A DNA stretch of 64,000 nt, taken from contig NC_035443.2 of assembly GCF_002127325.2 (NCBI RefSeq), forward strand, positions 30,679,930 through 30,743,929, in the 5' to 3' direction. Shown piece after piece: positions 34,378-45,117 of the stretch (position 1 is its first letter; each line of letters begins with the position of its first letter). Both the position numbers and the translations under genes were made by a program. The notes beneath the pieces were generated by a model that was not told the origin of the DNA, made no database searches, and was given only the letters and a program-made list of their open reading frames with translations. The DNA comes from Helianthus annuus (taxonomy: Eukaryota > Streptophyta > Magnoliopsida > Asterales > Asteraceae).

Positions 34378-37300
34378 TTATTCAGGACCTTTATTTTTCA
34401 TCAGAAGTTCCATTGCTTTTCTTTTAAAATCTTCCTCAAAATCCTTGGAACTTGTATCATCCTCATCCCTGCACAGTGTAAGCTCAAGGAGATCCTGTAG
34501 ATCTTCAGCACCTAGGCCTAGTGCCTGATTCTTTGATATATGCTTCACATCACCATTGAATCTGAGCAAAGTCAATACGTGGGTCTTTTGATCAGACATC
34601 CACTTTAGTATTTTTGAACTCAATGGGTTTCTTGGGAGAGCTTTATTATCTGATGAACTTGAAGTGATTGGCCTGAAGAAGTGAAGAGCAGCATCATGAG
34701 CTTCAGACACTCGTATGAATGCTTGTTCAATGATCTTGTTGGCTTCAGCTATATCTGCTTCAACTTCTTTGTCAATCAGCTCACTGTTTGTGATGCCTGC
34801 TGATGACTTTTGGCTTACTACTTTAACCTTTTTGGCAAGGACTTGTAGTTTAGCCAATCTTTCTTTATCTGAAGTTATTTTCTTCATAGCTTCTTCAATC
34901 TGTTCAGCTTCTTTGTTCTTATCTACTCCAGCAGATAGCATTTCCTTCTTTTCTTTACTCAGCTTTGTGACAAAATCTTCTGCTGTGCTGATCTGTGTTT
35001 CGGAAAGTTTGACTTGCTCTTGAAGCTTTTTGTAGTCAGACCTTTTAGGAGAGTTAGAGGCTTTCATCCTCTGCTTCTCAAGTCTTTCATAAGCCTCATC
35101 AGTTTGTTGCCTAGACCATTTTGATATGGCTTCAGCAGTGCCTATCTTAGCATCCACCAACTCCCTCTTCTTTCTTTTATACTCAGCAGTGAGATCAGCA
35201 ATGAGTCTTTTGTACTTACTCCAGTTTGGAGCAGTTTTCTTCTTTGAGGGATCATTTTTGATTCTTTGGATCCTTTCAGCCTCATGCTTCAAAGCTACTA
35301 AAGGCCATTCTTTAAACTGGGATTCTTCAGCAGAATAGAACTTTTCTTTCATGATGAAGGCTAGAAGTTGATCTCTCAATCTCTTCTTTTGATCAGCCTT
35401 TTCTTTGTCTAGCTCTTGTGCATATTCTTCCATCTGCTTAACCTTTGCAAGGTAGAACTCCAGTCTATTCGCAATGCCTTCTTCACTTAGCCTTTCTTTC
35501 TCACTGTCAACCTTGGCTTTAACTTTAGCTTGCCTTGCCTTTATCTTGAGATAATCATTTATATCTTCTGGAGCTATATAGCCGATGAGTGAGGAGAATT
35601 TTCTTTTTGATGGGTCTGCTTCTGTGTAAAACTGCCACATCTCATCTTTGATGGCTTCCAGTTCCAGTGGATACTTTGCAGCATTTGGATCATGACTACC
35701 TTCATCAGCAGTGATTGGCTTTCTTTTTCTTTTTAGGAGCTGTGGTTGTGATATAGGAAGAGATATAGGAAGAATTTGGGCAGTGGTGGATGTCTGACTA
35801 ACAGTGGTTGAAACAACTGGTGTCTCAACTGCTGTTGTCATTACAACTGTTGATATGTCAGCAGATGTCTTCTGCTTTTGAGCAGGGGATGGAGAATGGG
35901 AAATGATATTTGAAGGTGGTGATGGTGGTGGTGACTCATCATCAGGAATGAAGACCCTTCTCCTTTTTGAAGAAGAGGCTGATGATGTTTTGGGTGGATC
36001 AGTGGTTTGAGATTGGATGGCAGTGGATTGTGATTGACTAACAGTGGTTGAAACAACTGGTGCTTCAATCACTGTTGTCACTACAGCAGATGTTGTAACA
36101 TCTGCTGTCTTCTGCTTTATGGCAGGAGGCAGTGGTGGTGTGGCTTTGGATGATGGTGGTTTGGTGGTTTTTGGTTTTGATGATGATTTTTGTGTTGTAG
36201 ACACAGATGGTGGTGGAACAGTAGTTGTGATGGTGTGTGATGAGGTGGTGTGTGTTAGAGGTGTGTGTGTTGATGAGATGGCAGTTGTTTGGCTACTTGC
36301 AGCAGTTTTTGTAACTGCTGGTGCATCAGCTGTTTTGGGTTTCTCAGGTTCAATGTGCATCCCATCTTCTATACCTTTCTTTTTCAACCTGTTTTTCTCC
36401 CCCTTTTTGGCATTATCTGCCAGGGGTGTATCCATGAAGAAAATGGCAGATGGAGCTTTCTCACTTTGAGCATTCTGTTGAATGCTGGCCTTTATAGCCT
36501 TGATAGCAGCTTGAGTATCTTTGAACCGAGATTCAACCATGTTGGTCAACATTTGTACTTGAAGAGCATGCTTTTTAGCAGCCATTTGTTGTTGTTGTTC
36601 AAGCAGTGGTTGGAGGATGTTCCATAGCTCATTTGCAGCAAATGCTTGTGGAGCAGGTGCTTGAGCAGGAGGAGCAGATGATTGGGCTATTTGAGCTTGT
36701 AACAGCTGCTGCACCATATCTTTTATTTCTACAACTGAAGATTCCAGGTTTTCAACTCTGGCCGTCAATTCATTATATCTTGAATCATCACCTGAATTAA
36801 CAGGATCATCTGAATCCCCACCAGCAGTGGTTGTATCAATGTTTGACTTAGGAAGTGAATCCCAAAAATCATCCATTGATGCCCCTTGTTCTTGGTACTG
36901 GGGACTTCTTTCTTCAGCAATCGATAAACGTTTGATGGTACCAATGGTTATATTTAACTCACTGGTGGTTACCGATGTTGCCATGGAAGAAATTGCCTTC
37001 AAGGGAGTCTTAGTTATGAAACAACTGTTCAACTGAAGATCTGTTGATCCATCAGTTGTAGTTGCTGCTCCACTTGAACTACCACCAAGAGTTACTTGTA
37101 ACTCAAGGGGTGTAACCTCCTCAACTGTTGCTGGGATAGCAGAGATATGCACATCAGACCCAGTCACTTGTGGAGGTATACTCTCAGTAATAGGTGATTG
37201 AGAGGAACTGGTTTGTGTCTGTGCCATATCAACTGCATGCAACAGGGGCATTATTGATTGTGGTAATATTATTGGTGAGGGTGTGTGGGTCGAAAGAGAC

Positions 37301-38430
37301 ATGTCCTTGGGATCAGGACTGTGGAAGATGGATCCGAGTGGATACAGAGCTTCATAATGTGGTGTCCCTGTGCTTACAACCTGACCCTTTTGTGATGATG
37401 CAGGAGGAGTTTTAGGCTGGGGTTGAGATCTTTCTTCCAACTGCTGTGAGGAAGTAGCAGCAGTGGTTTCTTGTGACTTTTGTGTTGTCACTGGCATTAA
37501 CTCTGGGATCTCATCTTCCAGAGTTGCCTTTGGTGTGGGTTTGGTGGGTTTTCTGGATGGTTTTCTTTTGGTCTTTTTGGTGGCAGGTGTTGGTTTCAAA
37601 GCAGTGGGTGTGCTACTTTGATCACCTGGAGCAGTGGGCTCAGCAGTGGTTGCTACAGGGTCAGTGGCAGTTTCTAAAACCTGCTCTGCCTCTTTTGTTT
37701 TTAATTTTATTGGTGCCATCATTCTTGAAAAAGTTTCTTTTGTTAGAAAGTTTATTTTGAATAAGACACCTTGTTTGGGCAGTTCTGCATCTTTCTCTAC
37801 AAATGTTTGTTCAAAATAATAGCTTAGCAATCTCGGAAAGAGCAGAAAAGCCTTATTATCAACGTTCTTTACCAAATCATCAAATATTACCTGGGAGTAG
37901 TTAAAGTTTTTATCGTTTAAAATTGCATACCCCAGGCATTGAATTTTTGTTGGTATCTCATTGAAGGACGTTGTTTTATTTGAAACACACATGAGCAGTG
38001 TGTGAAATAAAAATCTGGGTGCAGAAGGGAAATAACCCTTTTGTAGGGTATCTACCTTTGGTTGTTCTGCATAACCCCTGTTCATGAAATCCTTTACCAA
38101 CTCGTCTTTTGTAAAAGAGGTTTTTCCATTTAGATCATCGAGTTTAAAGGTTTCAGAGATGGATTTCGGAGAAATTTTTACCTTCTTACCCTGTATCGAG
38201 GAGTTGATGGCAGCGATGATGTCTCCTTGTTTTTCAAGGGTGGCATTTTTCCAGAACTCTCTCTGGGTATCAAGGTAAATATGAGCGTCTGCTGTTATCA
38301 AAGTTTTGTACTTTGATGCAGAAAGGATGTCAAGGATGGAATCGAATGTGTGGTTATCGGTGGGTTTTGTGAGTATACCCACATAATTGTGTGGAGCTTT
38401 GTAGCGTATCTCCATGGTTTCAGCGGCCAT
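34378..38430 (-). CDS. 1350-residue ORF of a non-autonomous LTR element
   Basis: The only coding region of the element, intact from ATG to stop and ending 37 bases before the 3' LTR. Residues 1-250 look globular and mainly helical (YKTLITADAHIYLDTQREFW, PRFLFHTLLMCVSNKTTSFN). About 250-600 is a P/T/S-rich linker with a KKTKRKPSRKPTKP basic patch. About 605-660 is Q-rich and helical (LLEQQQQMAAKK). Next comes another T/S/P-rich part with a duplicated VVSTTVSQ block and KRRRVFIPDDE. About 920-1230 is a long charged coiled coil (KARQAKVKAKVDSEKERLSEEG). The last 100 residues look globular. No enzymatic or zinc-knuckle motif is seen. A structural, gag-like or RNA-packaging role is only an inference. 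I recall similar proteins as repetitive hypothetical genes in daisy-family genomes. Confidence 0.75.
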   Translation of the reverse strand: MAAETMEIRYKAPHNYVGILTKPTDNHTFDSILDILSASKYKTLITADAHIYLDTQREFWKNATLEKQGDIIAAINSSIQGKKVKISPKSISETFKLDDLNGKTSFTKDELVKDFMNRGYAEQPKVDTLQKGYFPSAPRFLFHTLLMCVSNKTTSFNEIPTKIQCLGYAILNDKNFNYSQVIFDDLVKNVDNKAFLLFPRLLSYYFEQTFVEKDAELPKQGVLFKINFLTKETFSRMMAPIKLKTKEAEQVLETATDPVATTAEPTAPGDQSSTPTALKPTPATKKTKRKPSRKPTKPTPKATLEDEIPELMPVTTQKSQETTAATSSQQLEERSQPQPKTPPASSQKGQVVSTGTPHYEALYPLGSIFHSPDPKDMSLSTHTPSPIILPQSIMPLLHAVDMAQTQTSSSQSPITESIPPQVTGSDVHISAIPATVEEVTPLELQVTLGGSSSGAATTTDGSTDLQLNSCFITKTPLKAISSMATSVTTSELNITIGTIKRLSIAEERSPQYQEQGASMDDFWDSLPKSNIDTTTAGGDSDDPVNSGDDSRYNELTARVENLESSVVEIKDMVQQLLQAQIAQSSAPPAQAPAPQAFAANELWNILQPLLEQQQQMAAKKHALQVQMLTNMVESRFKDTQAAIKAIKASIQQNAQSEKAPSAIFFMDTPLADNAKKGEKNRLKKKGIEDGMHIEPEKPKTADAPAVTKTAASSQTTAISSTHTPLTHTTSSHTITTTVPPPSVSTTQKSSSKPKTTKPPSSKATPPLPPAIKQKTADVTTSAVVTTVIEAPVVSTTVSQSQSTAIQSQTTDPPKTSSASSSKRRRVFIPDDESPPPSPPSNIISHSPSPAQKQKTSADISTVVMTTAVETPVVSTTVSQTSTTAQILPISLPISQPQLLKRKRKPITADEGSHDPNAAKYPLELEAIKDEMWQFYTEADPSKRKFSSLIGYIAPEDINDYLKIKARQAKVKAKVDSEKERLSEEGIANRLEFYLAKVKQMEEYAQELDKEKADQKKRLRDQLLAFIMKEKFYSAEESQFKEWPLVALKHEAERIQRIKNDPSKKKTAPNWSKYKRLIADLTAEYKRKKRELVDAKIGTAEAISKWSRQQTDEAYERLEKQRMKASNSPKRSDYKKLQEQVKLSETQISTAEDFVTKLSKEKKEMLSAGVDKNKEAEQIEEAMKKITSDKERLAKLQVLAKKVKVVSQKSSAGITNSELIDKEVEADIAEANKIIEQAFIRVSEAHDAALHFFRPITSSSSDNKALPRNPLSSKILKWMSDQKTHVLTLLRFNGDVKHISKNQALGLGAEDLQDLLELTLCRDEDDTSSKDFEEDFKRKAMELLMKNKGPE

Positions 38431-40497
38431 TTCAGTGGCTTCTGCTTTTTTGGAGGAAGATGATGAAGGTTTTGTTTTTTATTTCGATTTTGGCTTCGTC
38501 ATTTTTGATGATGAATATCGAAGAAGATTTTTGGAGTTATGAGAGGGAAACTGTTTTGTGAAGAGAATGTTTGGAATTCAATTCGACAGTGTAATCCCCT
38601 GTTTGGATTTAATCAGGGTTTTATTTAGGGAAAAAAGTGATTGCTGATGTGGAAGCGGTTATTTTGATCTGAAGGCTAAAAACGGACCACGTGTCAAACA
38701 TCTGATGGAATGGTAAATGATGGAAGACAGTTGTTTTAACAACTACTGATGGATCAAGCATCAGTAGTTACAACGGTAACAAAACGAAACAGTGGATGTA
38801 TCAGTGGTTGAAACAATGATTTTAACATCAGTGTTTTTGAAGAACAGAGGTTGACACTTTAGCAGTGGACAGACTTTAGAAAACAGATGTTAAGGCACAA
38901 CAGCATTTTAGATACAACAGTGGATAAAAATGAAGATTATATGTTTAACAACTGTTTGTGCAGCAGTGTTTTGACTTTTGACAAATAATTTTAGCATCTG
39001 TTGGTTTAGATGTAGATATTGATCTTTGTCTTTGTGAAAACACAATACCTTATCTATCATCTGTTGTTTACAGAAATGCTATTCTTAACAAGATACATTT
39101 TAGATGTATCATATCAAGATTAAGTTGTCAGCAGTCATCTTCAGAAATTTTGTTCAAGGTTTTGCCATCTGTCTATTATTTCAGACAGTGGTTTAGCATC
39201 CCAGATGATGAAGTCTTGCTTTACTTAGAACAACTCATTTTATGTCTAATTACTAGAACATGAGTGTCTTAGTAGTTCAAAAATGAATTAACAACCAATT
39301 TCTGATCTGTGACAAACTAAACTTGAGCTGAACATGACCTTGATGTGTGAGTCATTTCCTTTTGACCAGTTTTAAGGATAGTAATTTCACACAAAAAATA
39401 AGGAGATTACATCCTGACCAGAGATGAACTTTCACTATTAAGAATGAGTAAAAGTTCAAAATACATTTTATAGAAATTAAAATGCATCTGGTTTTATTAA
39501 AAGGAAAACACCCCTTTTTTAAAAAAAAGATGTTTTGGATATAATCAAAAGGATCTGACACTCTTTTCAAGTAAATGATCAAATTATTCTCAAGTTATTC
39601 TGACCATTATTTGGGTCATTTTCTTGTCAATTGATTGTAAATTTCTTTTAAGCACAATCACTGGATATGCCATTGTTACCAGAACAATTTCTGTATTGAT
39701 GAATGCACACAGTTGTATAATGACCACTGAAGATCTAATTCTAACCTCACAAGTGTTTTATGCTAATACTCTTTTCTTTTGATTTCAAAAGTTTTGAGAT
39801 AGTCACACTTTGAGATTTTGTTTATTTCCCCCTTTTCCTTTTTACCCTTATTATTCATATGTTCAGAAATACTCACTAGGAGATTATATTTTGAACATAC
39901 CTTGTCCATAATCACTTTGAAGCAATGTTTTAAGAAATCTGACCATGTTTGAACATGTTTTAGTTCAGATTTCACATTACTTATGATTAGGACTGTTTTG
40001 ACATTTTAATTTTCTCAATATGTGTTAGACAAGGTTGATTTGGTCCTTTTGTAGGCACTCAACATGCCTTTGAACACACGAGAGATTTTGACTAAAGTTT
40101 TTTTCTCCCTCTTTTCGATATCAGCAGTATGCAGGTGTTTTAGATGAACACAAGTTTTGCTGATCTGAGGTACATACTTTAGTGTTTATTAAAAAAACAT
40201 CACAAATATCGAAAACAACAATTGTAATTCATTTTGAAACATTTAACGATCTCATAATTTATCAGATATTTTGCAAATCTGAAAACTATAAGTGACATAT
40301 GTATGAAAACATTTGTTGTGTGAGATTTGTGTGTCATATGACATCTTGGTTGATTTACAGAGTTTTTGAACAACCATTTTGATCATGATTTGCTCATTAC
40401 TCTGTTTTTCAACTGAATGCAACCAACCTTAGTATCAATGAATTTTGAGCTGAACTGTTATGTCAAATTGATTGTTAGATCGAATTTAACTGTCCAA
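38431..40497 (-). other. Non-coding leader of the single-ORF LTR element
   Basis: About 2.07 kb between the primer-binding site and the ORF start. It is AT-rich with many stops in all frames, with repeated AACAGTGG and AGCAGTGG words near the ORF. No conserved pol motif was found. It may hold packaging and translation-control sequence; this is inference. Confidence 0.6.
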
Positions 40498-40509
40498 GCT
40501 CTGATACCA
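40498..40509 (-). other. tRNA-iMet primer-binding site
   Basis: TGGTATCAGAGC on the minus strand, separated by two bases from the 5' LTR. It would prime minus-strand synthesis. Confidence 0.9.
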
Positions 40510-40511
40510 AT

Positions 40512-41297
40512 TGTTAGGATCTGAGGCTGTCATGATTTGTGTTTGTTTGCATAAAATGATGAAGTGCAGCGGAAATGGGTAGCAAACTTTGTAAACACAA
40601 ACAAAGGAAAGTAGAGATTGATAAACAATTGCTTTTCATTAAATCAAATGATTTACAAATAAGCAAAAGATTACAGTAAAAGCTTACAATCTAAACTCCC
40701 CCTCAGCCTGACACACCAGAGTTGGTTGCACAAGATGAAAGGATGAATTGAGGAGAAGAACTCACTCAAAACGATCAAGTGTAACAGTACAGAGTACTGT
40801 CATACTTATAGGCAAACCAAACTACTGATATACTTCAGCTGACGTCACCATGATAGTGACATCTAACGACCTAACAAACTACAAATACTGTCCTATACAA
40901 ACTACTGTTATGTAACAACTGATATTCACTAACATACAAAATATAAGGAAAACTACTGCTTCACGTTCCACTGTTGTAGCCTTAGCACAGATGTTGAGTC
41001 TTCAGTTCTTCCTTCAAAGATGATCAGCCTTTGAGAGGGCAGTGCTTGAAACTTCAGCAGCACTTAGGAAACAGCAGTAGATAGAGCAACAGAGTTTGTC
41101 TTCAGCAGTTGTTAGGTAATCATCAGAGTTTGGTTTATCAGTTGTTGTAGTTGAGCAGCACTTAACATTTATCAGCTGTTAGATAACCACTGTCAAGGGG
41201 AGAGATTGTAGTAAACTGCTGCTTATTAGGAGTCCACTGATGGGATCCGGTTTTGGCTTTACATTATCTGTTCCTCTGTTAGGGTTCAATCCCAACA
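40512..41297 (-). repeat. 5' LTR of the single-ORF element
   Basis: 786 bp, about 99 % identical to the 3' LTR by eye, with TG...CA ends. It would carry the element's promoter. Confidence 0.9.
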
Positions 41298-41310
41298 CAA
41301 CAGCCCTTAA

Positions 41311-42709
41311 AAGTGGTCTAAATTGATGAGGTAATGTCTCACATTAGCAAAAAGAGGTTTATATGATATAATCATTAGTGTTTATCATTGATTTCACAAA
41401 GTGGATTTTAAACAAGTTTAATGAATTTAATGTACCAAAATTGAGTTATGGTTTTCTTTTTTTTTTTTAATATAAGATGAAAAAGTATATTGGTTTTTAT
41501 AGCATTAATTTGTATGGTCTTTCTAGAGCTTAAAATTGGAAAGAAAAAAAAGGATTTTCTTTCTAAATCATGAACTTATGAGAACAATGTTAAAAGGATC
41601 TACATAAAAATTAAGGAATCATTACTAAATAATTAAACATTAGTTGCCTAAGCCTAGTGGGTATGGGGTCATAGTGAGGCTTATAGAATGCCACGAGGGA
41701 TATGGTAATAGTGATACACTGCCCCCTCCTCCTCCATGCGTGGAAAGAATGGATATATTAACACTCACCACGGTCCACCTTTCCAAACTTTGAGAATCTT
41801 TTAAAGATTTTGATGAATTTGATTGGCGGTGGAAGATGGTGATGGACAATGGCGAAGCTTGAAATTTCTGACCGTTAGGTCGAAAACGTATATACTTAAT
41901 AAATTATAAAACCGAGGGGTTAAAAACGTATATACCTAAAAAATTCTATACGAAAACTACATACCAGACACTATTGAGCGAAAAATTCAGGGGGTCGGGC
42001 GCCCCCTCCCCATGGGCCCCTACAAAGATGCGCCTCTAGTGATGACCATCACTACACTATATTGGTTGGTGATTGACAGATAGAAGATGATGTGACGATG
42101 ATATAGAGACTAGTAACATCACCATGCCTAATATCCTAAAGAACACATTTTAGAAAAAAACATATTTTAACCTCCCACTTTTAATTACATGTCCCAAATT
42201 CATTTGTTTATTACTTAAAGGGTATTTTAATTATATGATTTAAGTGAATTTTGTCCGTGTCTATTAGTCCGTTACCCCTACTATCCATTATAACAAGAGT
42301 AATAATGCTGGTAAACAAAAAACAAATCAATAATGCAAAATTCGATAAGTCCTTTCAATTATAACCCAGTTTTTTTAAATAATCATGTTCTAGTATAAGA
42401 CCAGACGTGATGTAAAGAAGCAAAATATAACGTACAGTTTTTTTTTTTTTTTTTATGAAAAATCTGACATTATTAGAAGCTTATGATACTCGATGTTCTG
42501 TTACCAACCAGGTTCTATTATTATTTTTTTTAAATATATTTTATTAGTGCTCGGTTGCTTAATACTCAATACAGACCGAGTTATATAGTAGTTCGATAAA
42601 AATGTTGTAGTATCTGGGTGTCAATTAGCAACCCAAGTTTGATTAGTTTTGCAACCCGTGAGAAGTAATCACTAAATATATATATTATATATGTAATAAC
42701 GTATTAAAA
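41311..42709. other. Unassigned intergenic DNA
   Basis: No gene supported; a 69-codon minus-strand frame at 41640-41849 has no domain. The stretch 41870-42050, with two aaacgtatatac words and a ggtcgggcgccccctcc...ggcccc block, resembles dispersed repeat debris. Confidence 0.4.
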
Positions 42710-42782
42710 GGGGATGTAGCTCAGATGGTAGAGCGCTCGCTTAGCATGCGAGAGGTACGGGGATCGATACCCCGCATCTCCA
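42710..42782 (+). tRNA. tRNA-Ala (AGC anticodon)
   Basis: The 73-nt sequence folds as a standard cloverleaf: acceptor GGGGATG pairing with CATCTCC, discriminator A, D-loop with box A (TAGCTCAGATGGTAGA), anticodon AGC at 42743-42745 (loop TTAGCAT), and T-arm with box B (GGATCGATACC). No intron and no encoded CCA, as in nuclear genes. A T-run shortly after the 3' end (42784-42789) fits a Pol III terminator. It looks functional. Confidence 0.95.
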
Positions 42783-42783
42783 A

Positions 42784-42790
42784 TTTTTTA
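42784..42790 (+). terminator. Pol III T-run terminator after tRNA-Ala
   Basis: A T-run lies directly after the mature 3' end, as expected for RNA polymerase III termination. Confidence 0.7.
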
Positions 42791-43094
42791 TACAATTTTA
42801 CGGTCTTTTTGTTTAAGTCCATGTTTTTTTTTTCTTTTGGATCCGAATGGAAAAAAGAATATGTTCTTTTTAGAAAATTTCAAGTAAAATAAATAAACTC
42901 TTTTGGATTATTTGATAATGTACTAGCATAAAAAATAGTGTATTTTTTGATAATATTCTTTTGGATCCGTATAAGTAATAATATAAGTTCAAAATTTTTA
43001 AATAAATTGTTCAGCTAAAATTCAGTTTAATCTGTATTTTTGTTTGGAAAAATATGTGTACTCTCCTCAATTGGTTGTTTATACACAAAGATAT

Positions 43095-45023
43095 TTAGGG
43101 TGGCGGGTATAATAAGCGAAGTTGAGCGGTGACTTATAGTCACCGATCGGTGACTATACCGAGTGATTGAGAGTGTTCGGTGGGTTGGAGAGAGAGTGTG
43201 AAAATCGGTGAGTGTTTACCGAAAATGGGTTAGAGGGTGATTGATTTGATTTTTTGACCGTTGCCCCCTATTTGACCGTTTGCTTTTTTTTTTTTTTATA
43301 TAAAACCCATATTTTCTCCATCAATTTAACACACAACTCTTCTCCATCCAACTCTATTTAAAAAAAAAATTCACTTCTTCTATTTTTTCAATGGATGATA
43401 TACCACCGCTATTCCTTCCAATTGATATTAGTGAAGACGATGATTCTTCCTCGAGCGATAGTAGTTTAAATTTTTTTCCAAATTCTTATTAACGAAGCCG
43501 CTCAACTGGAAGACACGGACACTTCTAGAAAAAGGAAATCTGTCCGTCGAGATCGAGTGAAATGTCACGAAAACCTTATGAGAGATTATTTTGTCGAGGA
43601 GCCCGTATTCAACGAAGAGGTTTTCCGTCAAAGGTTTCGTATGTCCAAAAGGTTGTTTTTAAAAATTTTGAGTGACATGCAAGCGAATAACTCGTAGTTT
43701 CAAGACGCCGCGGATGCTAGTGGTAGGAAGAGTTTTACATCGATTCAAAAAGTTACTTCGGCGATTAAGCAACTAGCAACCGGTAACGCTCCAGACGAGT
43801 TCGACGAGTATTTAAATATGTCCACAAGGACTTCCCGAGAAAGTCTAGAATATTTTTGCGAAACGGTATGTAATTTATACGCTTCCGAGTTTTTACGTAG
43901 ACCTACTAGCCACGATGTTGCGCTCTTGTACCAAGCTCATGAGGAGAAATATCACCTTCCTAGGATGTTGGGTAGTCTTGATTGTACACATTTTTTTGGA
44001 GAATGTGTCCAACGGAGTTGCGGGGTCAATATATGAGGGGGGATCACAGTCACCCGACAGTTATGCTCGAGGCGGTGGCCTCTCAGGATTTATGGATTTG
44101 GCATGTTTTTTGTGGTCCAGCAGGTTCACAAAACGACATCAACGTGCTCCAACAATCTCCGTTATTTCTTACTGAGCGAAATGGAACTGCACCAAAATGT
44201 CCATTTTACGTGAACAACCACTTGTACAAGCGTGGATACTATCTTACCGATGGAATCTACCCTACTTGGTACGTGTTTGTGAAATCATTTCCGTATCCTC
44301 ACATTGTGAAAGAAAAGAAGTTTAAGAGGCAACACGAGGCGGAAAGAAAAGACGTGGAGCGGGCTTTTGGTGTTTTAAAGGCAAAATGGCATATACTTTA
44401 TCGCCCGATGCGTGCTACGAGTGTTAAAAAAATTAGGATGGTCGTATATGTGTGCATTATTATGCATAATATAATTCTAAAAGACGACGGAAACGCGATT
44501 GCACCGGTACATATTCGGGATCCTCCAGTCGAGCCCGTTTTCGAAGACACTGCTTATAACGAGCTCATTGATGAAGATACGCATTATAGACTAAAATATG
44601 ATCTTGTGAAGCATCTTGGAGAACAAGATTTACCCCACCTTTTAGCGGATTCCAACGACGAATAGTTAAATTAGGTTTTTGTTTTAAATTAATTTTTATA
44701 TTTTAAATTAGGTTTTTTTTTTAAATTTATTTTTATAAATTAGGTTTTTTTTTAAATTTATTTTTATATTTTAAATTAGGTTTTTTTATGTAATGCGTTT
44801 TTTAATTAAAAGTACTTTTATTTACATTAAAATATGTTTTGTTTCTTGATGAATAATTTCTAGAAAATAAAAAATATATAACTCAAACACCCTAGGGTGA
44901 TTGACCATACCTCCTGATTGAGTGCAAAATGGGGAGTGGAATGGGGCGTTGACATGGCATAATATTATTGGGTAGGATTTCACTCAAACACCCTAGGGTG
45001 ATCGACCATACCCTCCACCCTTA
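43095..45023 (+). mobile_element. PIF/Harbinger DNA transposon, TTA duplication
   Basis: The element spans 43098-45020 (1923 bp) between TTA at 43095-43097 and 45021-45023. The left end GGGTGGCGGGTATAATAAGC and the right-end complement GGGTGGAGGGTATGGTCGA are imperfect inverted repeats. An extra copy of the subterminal word acaccctagggtgattgaccata lies at 44886. It encodes a broken transposase, and the second Harbinger gene (Myb-like) is absent. Confidence 0.9.
43391..44665 (+). pseudogene. PIF/Harbinger transposase, frameshifted
   Basis: DDE transposase of the DDE_Tnp_4 type. Reading starts at ATG 43391 and runs acidic (SEDDDSSSSDSS). A frame change in a run of seven T (43471-43477) is followed by stop TAA at 43490. 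In the next frame the helical region continues but meets TAG at 43695-43697. Then LGSLDCTH supplies the first catalytic Asp. A second frame change in another run of seven T (43991-43997) moves the frame to [29 protein letters not shown] holds the second Asp and VERAFGVLKAKW the Glu, ending at 44665. All three catalytic residues are still encoded, so decay is recent, but no intact protein is made. Confidence 0.88.
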
Positions 45024-45117
45024 CCACATTGATATAAAATATAAAATTATTGTATTCATTATTGGTACTTAGTCATATAGTTCATACCTTGTGTTTGGTT
45101 ACTAGTAACTAGTAATA

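Larger units (their letters stand above)
33556..41297 (-). mobile_element. Young non-autonomous LTR element with one large ORF
   Basis: Two 786-bp LTRs (TGTTAGG...CCCAACA on the plus strand) lie at 33556-34341 and 40512-41297. I count about eight differences between them, roughly 1 %, so insertion is recent. Reading on the minus strand: 5' LTR, primer-binding site TGGTATCAGAGC (40509-40498, tRNA-iMet), a 2.07-kb non-coding leader, one 1350-codon ORF, a polypurine tract (AGGGGGAGAT, 34351-34342), 3' LTR. No gag zinc knuckle, protease, reverse transcriptase, RNase H or integrase motif is visible. So movement must depend on another element's enzymes. The flanks are CAAAC and CAACA, near a 5-bp duplication with one base lost. 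Confidence 0.9.
33011..41310. mobile_element. Outer Tourist-like MITE split by an LTR element
   Basis: The left terminus TTAA GGGGCTGTTTAGCAACTT begins at 33011. The matching right terminus, CAGCCCTTAA, appears at 41301-41310, beyond the right LTR. Removing the LTR element (33556-41297) leaves a roughly 550-bp MITE with subterminal GAACCATTAAGAG and CTGAATGGTTAAG words and TTAA (TAA or TTA duplication) at both edges. The right inverted terminus is cut after about ten bases by the LTR insertion. Confidence 0.7.

Noticed and set aside
36044..36469. 141-codon plus-strand ORF rich in Val/Gly
   Set aside because: Antisense shadow of the P/T/S-rich linker in the large minus-strand ORF.
33556..41297. 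Classing the single-ORF element as a Copia or Gypsy element
   Set aside because: No reverse transcriptase, integrase or protease motif could be found in any frame, so superfamily cannot be set from this copy.
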